Source of the DNA: Peptostreptococcus russellii
GTDB lineage: Bacteria > Bacillota > Clostridia > Peptostreptococcales > Peptostreptococcaceae
Length of the DNA stretch: 64,000 nt
Assembly: GCF_003012055.1 (NCBI RefSeq)
Contig: NZ_JYGE01000003.1
Coordinates: 310,001 to 374,000, forward strand
Reading direction: 5' to 3'
The notes below the pieces were generated by a model. That model was not told the DNA's origin. It did not search any database and was given only the letters and a program-made list of their open reading frames with translations. Below, in pieces: positions 9,601 to 18,538 of the stretch; within the stretch, counting starts at the first letter, position 1; every line of letters starts with the position of its first letter. Made by a program: the position numbers and the translations under genes.

Positions 9601-9806
9601 TGAGAAAATCTAGCGGATTTGAAGTTTTAGATAATATAAATGTTTATTACAATGGTGATGCTGATGTTCAAAGATCAGTAGAGTCATTTGATGAATATAT
9701 AAAGAATGAAACACTTTCACTATCTATCAATAAGGTTGATGAAGAAGGATTAGAAGTACAAAATCTTAATGATCATGAAACAGGAATAAAGGTAGAAAGA
9801 GCATAA
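6684..9806 (+). CDS. ileS: Isoleucyl-tRNA synthetase, type 2 (IleS2-like)
   Basis: This enzyme charges tRNA-Ile with isoleucine. The 1040-aa protein resembles the eukaryote-like type 2 branch: GPPTANG at residues 50-56 is followed by PGIHH instead of the usual HIGH, so the class I signature reads GIHH at 59-62. KMSKS is at 597-601. A CP1 editing domain lies in between, with Cys pairs CPRCGTG near 187 and WKCECG / CPDCGKP around 470-515, and an anticodon-binding C-terminal region follows. The ATG is preceded by AAAAGGAG. Regulated by the upstream ATC T-box. Type 2 enzymes are generally mupirocin-tolerant (family knowledge); see findings for the GXHH form. Confidence 0.96.
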   Translation: MEKELVFDKLYDGSIAQAEEETLKTWREDNILEKVLEKGKNDPTFVFYEGPPTANGNPGIHHVISRTLKDWVCRYKTMSGYKVPRKAGWDTHGLPVELQVEKQLGLSDKKAIEDYGIEEFCDKCRDSVFSYEKEWREMTERMAYSVDLDDPYITLDNDYIETLWWILDKMNNDNLLYEGHKILPYCPRCGTGLASHEVAQGYKEVKTNTLVAKFKKKGTVNEYFLAWTTTPWTLPSNVALTVNPDIDYIKAQKGEEIYYISKDLANKHLGEGEYEVLETMKGKDLEYQEYEQLMPFVEVDKKAFFITCGDYVTVTDGTGIVHSAPAFGEDDYTMGRKYSLPFVQPVDDEGKFTTTPWEGKFVMEDGLDVEIIKWLAKENKLFSKEKMLHNYPHCWRCSTPLVYYAKPGWYIEMTKLKDKLIENNNGVNWYPEFVGQGRFGNWLEELKDWAISRTRYWGTPLPVWKCECGSKSTVGSRQELADRAIEEVNPETIDLHRPHVDNIHLKCPDCGKPMTRVTEVIDCWFDSGSMPFAQWHYPFENKENFDQLFPADYICEGIDQTRGWFYSLLAVSTYVTGKAPYKNVLVTDLVLDKNGKKMSKSKGNTINPFEMFDKYGADALRWYLLYVSPPWTPIKFDEDGLKEIISKFIGTLKNTYNFFTLYANTDNLNPKDFFVDYKERPELDRWILSKFNNLKKEIEENLEIFEVNKSIRRMTEFLNDDLSNWYIRRSRRRFWGTELTEDKMAVYNTTYEILTEYCKMIAPFAPYLSEEMYRKLTGEYSVHCAEYPRYDERLIDERLEEKMDLTKNLVTLGRAARESSKIKVRQPISEVLIDGKYESLISNLVGLIKEELNVKEVKFVKDLSEFMNFTLKPNFKVLGPVLGKNVNKFGKLLSTLDSHEVVAKTESGEKIKVDLDGEEFEFGKEEILINIESKPGFNVAMENNLFVILETVLTEELINEGLAREFISKVQQMRKSSGFEVLDNINVYYNGDADVQRSVESFDEYIKNETLSLSINKVDEEGLEVQNLNDHETGIKVERA

Positions 9807-9929
9807 AACTTAGAAGATATTAATTTTTACAGCTAGCTAATTGTTGAAATTTAACTTCTGTTTTTTAGTTCAAAATAGTGTAAGTAGATAATATTATTTT
9901 ATAAAAAATGAAAAATAAATATATATCTT

Positions 9930-9962
9930 AAAGAGTTGTTGCCTTTGCAGCAACTCTTTTTT
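9930..9962 (+). terminator. Rho-independent terminator of ileS
   Basis: AAAGAGTTGTTGC pairs with GCAGCAACTCTTT across a short loop and is followed by a run of T. It separates ileS from the xseA operon. Confidence 0.9.
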
Positions 9963-9992
9963 ATAAAAATTATGAAACTAAGTGTCTAAATA

Positions 9993-10006
9993 TGGTATAA
10001 TATACC
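9993..10006 (+). promoter_or_regulatory. Extended -10 promoter of the xseA operon, inside a dyad
   Basis: TGGTATAAT at 9993-10001 is a perfect extended -10 element 37 nt before the xseA ATG. The -10 is embedded in a 13-bp palindrome, GGTATA-A-TATACC (9994-10006), which could be an operator, although AT-rich -10 boxes easily produce such symmetry. Confidence 0.6.
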
Positions 10007-10037
10007 TTAGGAAATTATGCAGTTTGGTGGTGATTAA

Positions 10038-11237
10038 ATGAGGATTAGAGCACTAGATGTTACAGAGCTAAATGAATATATAAAAAGGCTTTTAAATGAT
10101 GATCCAATACTAAGTAATATCAAGGTACGTGGAGAGATTTCTAACTTTAAAGTTCACTCTTCTGGAAACGTATATTTATCTTTAAAGGATGAAAACTCAA
10201 AGGTAAACTGTATGATTCATAAAAATAGTTTTGATAAAAATCTGGAATTAGAGGACGGTAAAAAAATAATTGCAGATGGGTACATATCTTCATATATTAG
10301 AGGTGGAGTATATCAATTATATATTAGAAAGATAGAAATAGAGGGCGAAGGTGAGCTTTATAGAGAGTTTATTAAGTTGAAAAATAAACTAGAAAAAGAG
10401 GGTTTGTTTGATTATGAATATAAAAAACAAATACCGACCTTTCCTAAAGATATAGGTGTAATAACTTCTCCCACGGGGGCAGTTATTAAAGATATAATAA
10501 ATGTAGTCAAGAGAAGATATCCCAAAATTAATATAAAGCTTTATCCAGTATTAGTACAAGGACCTAGATCCAAAGATAATCTTGTAGAAGCTTTAGAGTT
10601 TTTTAATAAAAATAAAAATGTTGATATCATAATTATAGGAAGAGGCGGTGGATCTTTAGAAGAGTTATGGTCTTTCAATGAAGAGAGTGTTGCTAGAGCA
10701 GTATTTAATTCAGAAATACCTGTAATATCAGCTGTAGGTCATGAAACAGACTTTACGATTTGTGACTTTGTATCTGATATGAGGGCTCCGACTCCATCTG
10801 CTGCTGCAGAGATTGCAACGCCAAATTTAATGGATATCTTGAACTATCAAAACAATATATTAAAAGCTATGAAAAGCTCCGTTATTAATACGGTCAATTA
10901 TCAAAGGCAAAAACTAGATTCAAGTATTCATAGATTTATTCTTTACAAGGAAAGATCTTTATTTACAGATAGGTATATGGAACTTGATAGATATCAAGAA
11001 AGAATAGAAAATACAATGAGCTTATTGTTGAGAGAAGAAAGAGAAAAGTTGAATATGTTTTCAAATAGTATGGCAAACTTAAATCCATTTTCAGTTCTTG
11101 AAAGAGGTTATTCCCTTGCACAAAAGGATAATATCTTGGTATCAAAAGTAGAAGATGTTTCGCTTGGTGATAAAATAGACCTAATGGTGAGCGATGGAAG
11201 TATAGAGTGTGAAGTGATAAATAGTAGAAAGAAGTAG
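10038..11237 (+). CDS. xseA: Exodeoxyribonuclease VII large subunit
   Basis: XseA is the catalytic subunit of exonuclease VII, which degrades single-stranded DNA. An N-terminal OB-fold (about residues 1-100) is followed by the catalytic core with IGVITSPTGAVIKDI, the glycine-rich RGGGSLEELWSFNEE, and the GHETDFTICDFVSDMRAPTPSAAA segment in pieces. A long coiled coil follows near 270-350. The length of 399 aa is normal. It starts the run xseA-xseB-ispA-yuiD-like-dxs-tlyA-recN. Confidence 0.96.
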   Translation: MRIRALDVTELNEYIKRLLNDDPILSNIKVRGEISNFKVHSSGNVYLSLKDENSKVNCMIHKNSFDKNLELEDGKKIIADGYISSYIRGGVYQLYIRKIEIEGEGELYREFIKLKNKLEKEGLFDYEYKKQIPTFPKDIGVITSPTGAVIKDIINVVKRRYPKINIKLYPVLVQGPRSKDNLVEALEFFNKNKNVDIIIIGRGGGSLEELWSFNEESVARAVFNSEIPVISAVGHETDFTICDFVSDMRAPTPSAAAEIATPNLMDILNYQNNILKAMKSSVINTVNYQRQKLDSSIHRFILYKERSLFTDRYMELDRYQERIENTMSLLLREEREKLNMFSNSMANLNPFSVLERGYSLAQKDNILVSKVEDVSLGDKIDLMVSDGSIECEVINSRKK

Positions 11238-11249
11238 TGAGGTTGATTT

Positions 11250-11474
11250 ATGAAAGATATAGACTTGAAAGATTTATCTTATGAAGAAGCAATGTATAAA
11301 ATGGAAGATATACTTAAAAAGTTAGAATCGGGGAATAATAAATTAGATGACTCCTTAAAGCTATATGAAGAAGGAATTAAGTTATATAGATATTGCAATG
11401 AAATATTAGACAAGGCTGAATTGAAAGTAAGCAAGTTTAATGATCAAAATGAAGAAGTTGAGGTGAATATATAA
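11250..11474 (+). CDS. xseB: Exodeoxyribonuclease VII small subunit
   Basis: This 74-aa partner of XseA has the typical helical hairpin: [20 protein letters not shown], then [22 protein letters not shown]. It lies 12 nt after xseA, and its stop overlaps the ispA start by one base (TAATG), so translation is coupled. Confidence 0.95.
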   Translation: MKDIDLKDLSYEEAMYKMEDILKKLESGNNKLDDSLKLYEEGIKLYRYCNEILDKAELKVSKFNDQNEEVEVNI

Positions 11475-12364
11475 TGAACTTTATTTCTGAATTAAAAGAA
11501 AAGAGTAGCTATATAGATGAAAAATTAGAAAAATATATGCCAGAGGAAGTTGGATATCAAAAAACAGTGCTTGAAGCTATGAACTATAGTTTGAGAGCTG
11601 GTGGAAAAAGATTAAGACCGATATTATTAATGGAATCTTATAGAATCTGTGGTGGAAGTGATGAAGCATTTATTCCATACAGTGTAGCTATGGAGATGAT
11701 ACATACTTATTCTTTGATACATGATGATTTACCAGCTCTTGACAATGATGATTTGAGAAGAGGAAAAGCAACAAATCACAAAGTGTTTGGAGAGGCAATG
11801 GCAATATTAGCAGGTGATGCACTTTTAAGTCATGCCTTTGAAATAATGCTAGGTGAAAGTGTAGTATCTAAGTATCCAGAAAGAGGCTTAAGTGCTAGTT
11901 ATGAAATATCTAAAGCTGCTGGTATATATGGAATGATAGCAGGGCAAGTAGTAGATGTAGAAAGTGAAGGAAAGAATATTGATAGAGAAAAGCTAGATTT
12001 TATACATATGAATAAAACTGCAAAAATGATAATTGTAAGTATGAGAGCAGGTGCATTGCTTGCTGGTGCAGATAACGAAAAACTAAATGCAGTGAGTATA
12101 TATGGTGAAAGGATAGGTCTCGCTTTTCAGATAGTAGATGACATATTGGATATAGTTGGAGATGAAAAAACTTTAGGAAAGCACATTGGTAGTGATCTAG
12201 AGAACGAAAAATCTACTTACCCTTCTATTTTTGGTATAGAAAAGTCATGGGAAATTGCTAGAAATTTAATAAAAGAAGCAAAGGAGATGTTGGATATTTT
12301 TGATAGGAAAGATAGTCAGTTCTTATCAAGCTTATCTGACTATATTATTAATAGAGAATATTAG
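11474..12364 (+). CDS. ispA: Polyprenyl (farnesyl/geranylgeranyl) diphosphate synthase
   Basis: This trans-prenyltransferase condenses isopentenyl diphosphate with allylic diphosphates, most likely to farnesyl diphosphate for undecaprenyl carriers. The first aspartate-rich motif starts at D84-D85 in HDDLPALDNDDLRRG, and the second is DDILD at 222-226. Lys-Arg residues in GGKRLRPILL bind diphosphate. The length of 296 aa is normal. The chain length of the product cannot be read from sequence. Its neighbour dxs makes the upstream precursor, so the operon links both ends of the MEP pathway. Confidence 0.94.
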   Translation: MNFISELKEKSSYIDEKLEKYMPEEVGYQKTVLEAMNYSLRAGGKRLRPILLMESYRICGGSDEAFIPYSVAMEMIHTYSLIHDDLPALDNDDLRRGKATNHKVFGEAMAILAGDALLSHAFEIMLGESVVSKYPERGLSASYEISKAAGIYGMIAGQVVDVESEGKNIDREKLDFIHMNKTAKMIIVSMRAGALLAGADNEKLNAVSIYGERIGLAFQIVDDILDIVGDEKTLGKHIGSDLENEKSTYPSIFGIEKSWEIARNLIKEAKEMLDIFDRKDSQFLSSLSDYIINREY

Positions 12365-12384
12365 ATTTATTATAGGGGGAAATA

Positions 12385-12819
12385 ATGAATTATTTCATAG
12401 ATTTTTTTGCAAACAAGACATTATGGATAAGTGTACTTTCATGTTTTATTGCACAGTTCTTTAAGATGTTTACAGGAAGAAAGAGAGTAGAAATATCCAG
12501 AATATTTATTTCTGGTGGTATGCCTAGCTCTCATAGTTCATTTGTTAGCTGTATGACTACAATGATAGGACTGAGACATGGATTTAATTCAGATATTTTT
12601 GCCGTAGCTGCTGTTATCTCATGCATTATAATGTATGATGCATCAGGTGTGAGACAGGCAGTAGGTAAACAGGCTACAATATTGAACCAACTTGTAGATG
12701 CTTGGCAGAGCAAAAGACCTATTCAACAAGAAAAATTGAAGGAGTTAATAGGGCATACTCCTAAGCAAGTGCTTTTTGGGGCTTTGTTGGGAATTGTAGT
12801 TGCAATAATATTTTATTAG
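12385..12819 (+). CDS. Divergent PAP2 family membrane protein (YuiD/DUF212)
   Basis: This 144-aa protein has three to four membrane segments and the family signature GGMPSSHSSFV near residue 44, where Ser-His residues resemble the PAP2 phosphatase active site. The downstream LIGHTPKQVLFGALLG is also typical. The function is unproven; a lipid- or polyprenyl-phosphate phosphatase is plausible because it lies between ispA and dxs. It starts with ATG 20 nt after ispA and its stop is 13 nt before the dxs start. Confidence 0.88.
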   Translation: MNYFIDFFANKTLWISVLSCFIAQFFKMFTGRKRVEISRIFISGGMPSSHSSFVSCMTTMIGLRHGFNSDIFAVAAVISCIIMYDASGVRQAVGKQATILNQLVDAWQSKRPIQQEKLKELIGHTPKQVLFGALLGIVVAIIFY

Positions 12820-12832
12820 TTAGGTGATAAAA

Positions 12833-14749
12833 ATGTATAAACTATTAGAGGGTGTAAATTCACCCCAAGATATAAAAAAAATGAATATGAAGCAATTGAA
12901 AGAACTGTCAAAAGAAATAAGAAAGTTTTTAGTCAGAAATATTTCAGAGACAGGGGGGCATTTAGCCTCTAACCTAGGAATAGTTGAAGTGACTCTTGCT
13001 TTACACAAGGTGTTTGATAGCCCCGTTGACAAGCTTATATGGGATGTAGGACATCAGTCATATGTCCATAAGATGATAACTGGGAGAAAGGAAAAATTTC
13101 CTACACTAAGGCAGTACAAGGGATTGTCTGGTTTTCCTAAGGAAAGTGAAAGTGAACATGATATATTTGACACTGGACATAGCTCGACATCTATATCTGC
13201 TGCACTAGGTATTGCAAGTGCTAGAGATATCAAAAAAGAAGATTATGATGTTATTGCAATTATAGGTGATGGAGCTATAACTGGTGGAATGGCAATAGAG
13301 GCATTAAATAATCTAGGCTATATGGAAAAAGATATGATAATAATATTTAATGACAATGAAATGTCTATAGATAAAAATACAGGTGCTTTTTCTTCTTATA
13401 TGTCAAAGATTATTAAAAATAGTGAAGCGATGTCCTTTAAGGACAATATAGATAAAATAATGAATATGACATCTGTTGGGGAAGCTTTTTCAAAAAGAGC
13501 AAACAGGCTCACTGATTCAATAATATCTAGTATATCACCATCGGAGTGTAGCTTTATGGATGCACTAGGTGTGAAATATATTGGTCCAATAGATGGACAT
13601 AATATTGAAGAAATGATTGATATATTAGAGTATGCAAAGCATATTAAGGGTCCAAAGTTCATACATGTAAAAACTGTTAAGGGCAAGGGGTATAGATTTG
13701 CAGAAGATAGACCAGATGCCTACCATGGAGTAGGTAAATTTGATTATCGAGAAGGTGTGAAAAAATCAGAAAAAAGATCTATTTCATCAATGGTAGGAAT
13801 GACTCTTTCTGATATGGCAGATTCAAATGAAAAGATAGTTGCTATTACAGCAGCTATGCCATCAGGAACAGGACTTAATATATATGAAAAGTTCCATCCA
13901 GATAGATACTTTGATGTGGGAATTGCAGAACAGCATGGAGTTACCTTTTCTGCAGGACTAGCAAAGGCTGGTATGAAACCATATTTTGCAGTATATTCAA
14001 CATTTTTACAAAGAGCTTATGATCAGTTGATACATGATGTATGCATTACAAATAAGGCGGTTACTTTTTTGGTAGATAGGGCAGGTTTGGTAGGTAATGA
14101 TGGAGAAACACATCACGGTGAATTTGATTTATCCTATCTAAATCCAATACCAAATATAACAGTAATGGCTCCATCCGATACAAGAGAAATGATGGATATG
14201 ATCTACTTTTCACAGAAGATACTTTCACCGTTAGCGATTAGATATCCTAGGGGAAGTGAGTATTACTTAGATAAAGATGATTATAGCTTTATGAAGTGCT
14301 CAAAGATTGAAAAATTACCTTTAACTATGGAAAATATAGGTAGACCACAGATTATATATGATGGCATAAAAGAAGGCACAAAAAAGATAGCAATTCTTTC
14401 TATAGGAAATATGCTACTTCCATCTATGGAAGCGGTAGATATGATACTAAAAGAAAATGATAATATCTCCTTCAAAATAATAAATGCTAGATACCTTAAG
14501 CCATTAGATGAAAAAGTATATCTGGAAATATTACAAGGGATAGATAAGGTCTACACTATTGAAGACAATGTAGTAACAGGTGGATATGGTAGTAGTATAG
14601 AACATTTGATAGCATCAAATGATTTAAAAATAGATTTAGAGATAATAGGTATTCCAGAAAGGTTTATATCGCATGGAAATACTGAAGATCTTATGGATGA
14701 AATAGCTATGTCATCCGAAAAATTAAAAGAGAGAATAGAGGTTTTTTAA
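12833..14749 (+). CDS. dxs: 1-deoxy-D-xylulose-5-phosphate synthase
   Basis: Dxs condenses pyruvate and glyceraldehyde-3-phosphate using thiamine diphosphate, the first step of the MEP isoprenoid pathway. The thiamine-binding GDGAITGG...LNN motif lies near residues 145-160. The transketolase central domain contains [13 protein letters not shown], and a transketolase C domain ends the protein. The frame is open from a GTG at 12824, but the site TAGGTGAT covers that codon, so ATG 12833 is preferred (about 638 aa). Its stop overlaps the tlyA start by one base. Confidence 0.96.
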   Translation: MYKLLEGVNSPQDIKKMNMKQLKELSKEIRKFLVRNISETGGHLASNLGIVEVTLALHKVFDSPVDKLIWDVGHQSYVHKMITGRKEKFPTLRQYKGLSGFPKESESEHDIFDTGHSSTSISAALGIASARDIKKEDYDVIAIIGDGAITGGMAIEALNNLGYMEKDMIIIFNDNEMSIDKNTGAFSSYMSKIIKNSEAMSFKDNIDKIMNMTSVGEAFSKRANRLTDSIISSISPSECSFMDALGVKYIGPIDGHNIEEMIDILEYAKHIKGPKFIHVKTVKGKGYRFAEDRPDAYHGVGKFDYREGVKKSEKRSISSMVGMTLSDMADSNEKIVAITAAMPSGTGLNIYEKFHPDRYFDVGIAEQHGVTFSAGLAKAGMKPYFAVYSTFLQRAYDQLIHDVCITNKAVTFLVDRAGLVGNDGETHHGEFDLSYLNPIPNITVMAPSDTREMMDMIYFSQKILSPLAIRYPRGSEYYLDKDDYSFMKCSKIEKLPLTMENIGRPQIIYDGIKEGTKKIAILSIGNMLLPSMEAVDMILKENDNISFKIINARYLKPLDEKVYLEILQGIDKVYTIEDNVVTGGYGSSIEHLIASNDLKIDLEIIGIPERFISHGNTEDLMDEIAMSSEKLKERIEVF

Positions 14750-15627
14750 TGAAAAAAAGAATAGATGTTTTACTTGTAGAAATGGGCTACTTTGAAAGCA
14801 GAGAGCAGGCGAGAAGACATATTATGGCTGGTAGTGTATTTGTAGACAATCAAAGAGTTGACAAGGCAGGTACAGCAGTCAAGATCGATTCTGATATAAG
14901 AGTAAAGGGAAAGTTGATACCATATGTAAGTAGAGGTGGATTAAAGCTTGAAAAGGCTCTTAAAAACTTCGATCTAACAGTTAAAGATAAGGTATGTATG
15001 GATATTGGAGCATCTACTGGTGGTTTTACTGATTGTATGCTTCAAAATGGAGCAAGAAAAGTATATTCAGTTGATGTTGGCTATGGTCAGTTGGCTTGGA
15101 AGCTAAGACAAGATGAAAGAGTAGTTTGCCTTGAAAGACAGAATATAAGATATTTAGATGAGAGTCTTTTAGATGAAAAACCTAATTTTGCATCTATAGA
15201 TGTATCTTTTATATCATTAAGATTAGTACTTCCAAAAGCTTGGAGTATATTGGCTGACTCAGGCAGAATAGTAGCTCTTATCAAACCTCAGTTTGAGGCT
15301 GGAAGAGAAAAAGTAGGTAAAAAGGGTGTAGTTAGAGAAAAGTCAACACATATTGAAGTTATAGATCATATATCTAAAATTGCATTAAAAGATGGCTTTA
15401 GAATATTGGACTTGGATTTTTCTCCTATAAAGGGACCTGAAGGCAATATAGAGTACCTAATATATCTAGAAAAAATAGAAAACAAGCTAGAAGAAGATGC
15501 TTCAGCAGACGAATTTGAAAAATACATAGCTGATAATGATTCATTGAGTGGATATGAAGGCTCATATGATGATTATTACAAAAAAATTCTTGAGTTAGTA
15601 GAGGAGTCACACTCTTTAGACAAATAG
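14749..15627 (+). CDS. tlyA: TlyA family rRNA 2'-O-methyltransferase / hemolysin-like
   Basis: TlyA methylates ribose 2'-OH groups of rRNA (in mycobacteria 16S C1409 and 23S C1920, linked to capreomycin sensitivity). The N-terminal S4 domain spans residues 1-60 (RIDVLLVEMGYFESREQARR). The FtsJ-like methyltransferase fold follows, with the SAM motif CMDIGASTGGFTDCML near 83-98. A roughly 40-residue acidic C-terminal tail is present. It is coupled to dxs by TAATG. In many clostridia nadK and argR stand between tlyA and recN; both are absent here. Confidence 0.94.
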   Translation: MKKRIDVLLVEMGYFESREQARRHIMAGSVFVDNQRVDKAGTAVKIDSDIRVKGKLIPYVSRGGLKLEKALKNFDLTVKDKVCMDIGASTGGFTDCMLQNGARKVYSVDVGYGQLAWKLRQDERVVCLERQNIRYLDESLLDEKPNFASIDVSFISLRLVLPKAWSILADSGRIVALIKPQFEAGREKVGKKGVVREKSTHIEVIDHISKIALKDGFRILDLDFSPIKGPEGNIEYLIYLEKIENKLEEDASADEFEKYIADNDSLSGYEGSYDDYYKKILELVEESHSLDK

Positions 15628-15640
15628 TTTGGGGGAAGTT

Positions 15641-17326
15641 ATGATTTACGAATTATATATGAAAAACTGTGCCTTGGTAGAGGAGTTAAGAGTAAACTTT
15701 GGAAAAGGTCTAAATATACTCTCGGGAGAAACTGGCTCTGGAAAGTCTATAATTTTGGAAGCTCTAAATCTCTGTTTAGGCGGAAAATACGATAGAACTT
15801 TTCTTAGAAGAGGATCTCAATCAGGGGAAGTTGAGACTGTTCTATTTGTTGAAAATGATAAATTTTTAAATAAAATAAAAGACTTAGATATAGAAATAGA
15901 TGAAGATAATTTGCTAGTAGTTTCAAGGAAACTTTTTTCCGATGGCAGAAGTACTACTAAAATAAATGGTAAAAATATCAAAGTATCAGATCTAAAGAAG
16001 CTGATGTCTTTAGTTGTAGATATGCATGGACAGCATCAAAATCAAGCTCTCTATAGCAAAGAAAATCACTTGGAGTTTCTTGATTTATATGGTAAAAATG
16101 AGATAAAAAGCAGGCTAAATAATTATAAAAAAGGATACAAGGAATATAATGATATAAAAAAGCAGATATTAAAGCTAAATGATAATAAGTCTGAGATGGA
16201 AGTTCAGCGAGAGAGAGATCTGTTAAAGTTTCAAATAAATGAAATCGAAGCAGCAAATCTAAGTCTTGAGGAATACAATGATTTGAAAGTGAAAAAAGAA
16301 ATATTTGTAAATAGCGAGAAAATATTTAATTCACTTAATGAAGCATATTCCCTACTGCATGCAGGACAATTTAATTCAGAGGAACAGGTAGGTAAGGTTT
16401 CAAACTCATTATCTTCCATATCAAAATATGATAAGGAATTGGAAGAAATAGGAATATCTACAAATAATGTACTTTATGAACTAGAGGATATCTCAGCCAA
16501 TATTAGATCTTATCTTGATAATATAGATTTTGAGCCATATTTGTTAAATGAGATACAGGAAAAATTAGATGTAATCAATAATCTAAGAAGAAAATATGGA
16601 GATACAATAGAAGAAATTTTAAGCTATTGTGATAAAATTAAGGAAAGACTTGATGATATTGACAATAGAGAAGAAAAAAATACTGAATTACAATTGAGTT
16701 TATTGAAAAAAGAGAAAGAGCTAGCTGTAAAGGCGGAAGAACTTTCAGAGGGTAGAAAAAAGATGGCAAGTAAGCTAGAGGAGGAACTTTTAGAAGAGTT
16801 ATCTAGCTTGAATATGAAAAACACAAAATTTAAGGTTGATTTTAAAAAGATAGAGTATAATGAAAACGGGTATGATGATGTTGAGTTTTTAGTATCATTT
16901 AATCTAGGTGAAGAAATGAATCCACTATACAAGGTAGCGTCCGGTGGAGAAATGTCTAGGTTTATGCTAGCTTTTAAATCAATATTGTCAGATGTTGATA
17001 AAATAGATTCATTGATTTTTGATGAGATAGATTCAGGTATTAGTGGAAGGGCTGCACAGACTGTAGGTGAAAAGTTGTCTAGAATATCTAAAGATAAACA
17101 ACTTATATGTATAACACATCTACCACAGATTGCTTCATTTGCAGACGAACATTTCTATATAGAGAAAAATGTAGAAAATGATAGAACATATACAACTATC
17201 GAAAAGTTAGATAGAGATTCAAAGAAAAATGAGATTGCAAGGTTAATATCTGGTATGACAATTACAGAAAAAACGATAGAACATGCTGATGAAATGCTAG
17301 ATATAGCTGATGAAATAAAAAAATAA
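15641..17326 (+). CDS. recN: DNA repair ATPase RecN
   Basis: RecN is an SMC-like ATPase recruited to double-strand breaks. Walker A is GETGSGKS at residues 29-36. Two long coiled coils surround the centre, and the C-terminal half has the signature ASGGEMSRFMLAFK, Walker B LIFDEIDSGISG and the THLPQIASFAD switch. The frame opens at a TTG (15629), but the site GGGGGAA at 15631-15637 favours ATG 15641, giving about 561 aa with the normal N-terminus. No LexA box is visible nearby. spoIVB and spo0A, which follow recN in spore formers, are missing. Confidence 0.96.
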   Translation: MIYELYMKNCALVEELRVNFGKGLNILSGETGSGKSIILEALNLCLGGKYDRTFLRRGSQSGEVETVLFVENDKFLNKIKDLDIEIDEDNLLVVSRKLFSDGRSTTKINGKNIKVSDLKKLMSLVVDMHGQHQNQALYSKENHLEFLDLYGKNEIKSRLNNYKKGYKEYNDIKKQILKLNDNKSEMEVQRERDLLKFQINEIEAANLSLEEYNDLKVKKEIFVNSEKIFNSLNEAYSLLHAGQFNSEEQVGKVSNSLSSISKYDKELEEIGISTNNVLYELEDISANIRSYLDNIDFEPYLLNEIQEKLDVINNLRRKYGDTIEEILSYCDKIKERLDDIDNREEKNTELQLSLLKKEKELAVKAEELSEGRKKMASKLEEELLEELSSLNMKNTKFKVDFKKIEYNENGYDDVEFLVSFNLGEEMNPLYKVASGGEMSRFMLAFKSILSDVDKIDSLIFDEIDSGISGRAAQTVGEKLSRISKDKQLICITHLPQIASFADEHFYIEKNVENDRTYTTIEKLDRDSKKNEIARLISGMTITEKTIEHADEMLDIADEIKK

Positions 17327-17361
17327 TTCCCATTTTATTATGGTGAATCTAGGAGGTTAAG

Positions 17362-18483
17362 ATGCGAGTAGAAGCGAAATTGAGAAAAGATAGAAAAACA
17401 AAAAAGCTCGCAAAGAGGATAATGGCTGGTGAAATAGCCCTTATTAACCACATTGATATAGATGAAGTGGCTGCAAAATCTTTGGTAGAAGCTAAAATAA
17501 AGTTAGTAATAAATGCAGCAGAATCTATAAGTGGTAGATATCCAAATGCAGGACCTAATATATTGGTCAATGAAAATATACTTATAATTGATAATGTTGG
17601 AGAAGAAATATTTGACTCTCTTGAAGAAGGAGATACAATTATTGTTGAAGATGGAAAGATTTATCGAGACAATGAACTTATTGGAGAAGGAGAGCTTATG
17701 ACATCTGATGTCGTTGCTCAAAAGACTAAGCACGCCTATGAAAATATAGGTGCAGAGTTGGATAGATTTATAGATAATACTATAGAATATGCAAGGAAAG
17801 AAAAAGGAATGATTTTAGGTGATGTAGAAATACCTAAAATGAAAACAAACTATGATGGCAAGCATGTCTTAGTCGTGGTAAGAGGCCATAATTATAAGGC
17901 TGACTTACAGGCAATAATATCTTATATAGAGGAAGTTAAACCTGTACTTGTAGGTGTTGATGGAGGAGCGGATGCACTCTTGGAATTTGGTTATAAGCCT
18001 GATGTTATCGTTGGAGATATGGATAGTGTTTCTGATGAAGCATTAAAATCAGCTAAAGAAATAGTTGTACATGCTTATACAAATGGTAAGGCTCCTGGTT
18101 TAAAGAGAGTTGAAGAATTAGGTTTAAAGGCTGTGATATTTGCATCTCCAGGTACTAGCGAGGATATTGCAATGTTAGCAGCATATGAATATAATGCAAA
18201 GCTAATAGTTGCACTTGGAACCCATTCGAATATGATCGATTTTTTGGAAAAAGGAAGAAAAGGAATGGCATCTACATTTTTAGTAAGGCTGAAAATAGGT
18301 GCAAGACTTATAGACGCAAGAGGTGTAAGTATGCTTTACAAGAGCAGATTAAAGCTAAAGTATATCCTAGCTCTTATTGTAACGGCACTTTTTCCAGTGC
18401 TCATATTAATCTCATTATCTCCAAAGGTTCAAACTTTTATGCAGCTAGTAGAGATAAAGATGAGGTTATTATTAGGAATGTAA
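17362..18483 (+). CDS. steA: SteA-like cytokinetic ring protein
   Basis: In Corynebacterium glutamicum SteA is a division-site protein that, with SteB, affects cell separation and surface assembly. Here the protein is 373 aa with an N-terminal domain, then a thiamine-pyrophosphokinase-like region with GVDGGADALLEFGYKPD and VGDMDSVSDEAL near residues 200-225. A single C-terminal membrane segment lies at about 331-352, followed by a short tail. An AGGAGG site precedes the ATG. It follows recN with a 35-nt gap and precedes a SteB-like gene, so partner and order both match. The molecular function is inferred. Confidence 0.85.
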   Translation: MRVEAKLRKDRKTKKLAKRIMAGEIALINHIDIDEVAAKSLVEAKIKLVINAAESISGRYPNAGPNILVNENILIIDNVGEEIFDSLEEGDTIIVEDGKIYRDNELIGEGELMTSDVVAQKTKHAYENIGAELDRFIDNTIEYARKEKGMILGDVEIPKMKTNYDGKHVLVVVRGHNYKADLQAIISYIEEVKPVLVGVDGGADALLEFGYKPDVIVGDMDSVSDEALKSAKEIVVHAYTNGKAPGLKRVEELGLKAVIFASPGTSEDIAMLAAYEYNAKLIVALGTHSNMIDFLEKGRKGMASTFLVRLKIGARLIDARGVSMLYKSRLKLKYILALIVTALFPVLILISLSPKVQTFMQLVEIKMRLLLGM

Positions 18484-18508
18484 GATGTTTATTTTAAAAC
18501 ATCTTTAT
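18482..18508 (+). terminator. Weak terminator-like hairpin between steA and steB
   Basis: AAGATGTTT and AAACATCTT form a 9-bp stem with a 6-nt loop, but only a short T stretch follows. It starts inside the steA stop codon region. It may trim or attenuate rather than stop transcription. Confidence 0.4.
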
Positions 18509-18538
18509 ATAAATAATTAAAATAGGAAGGTTGATAAA

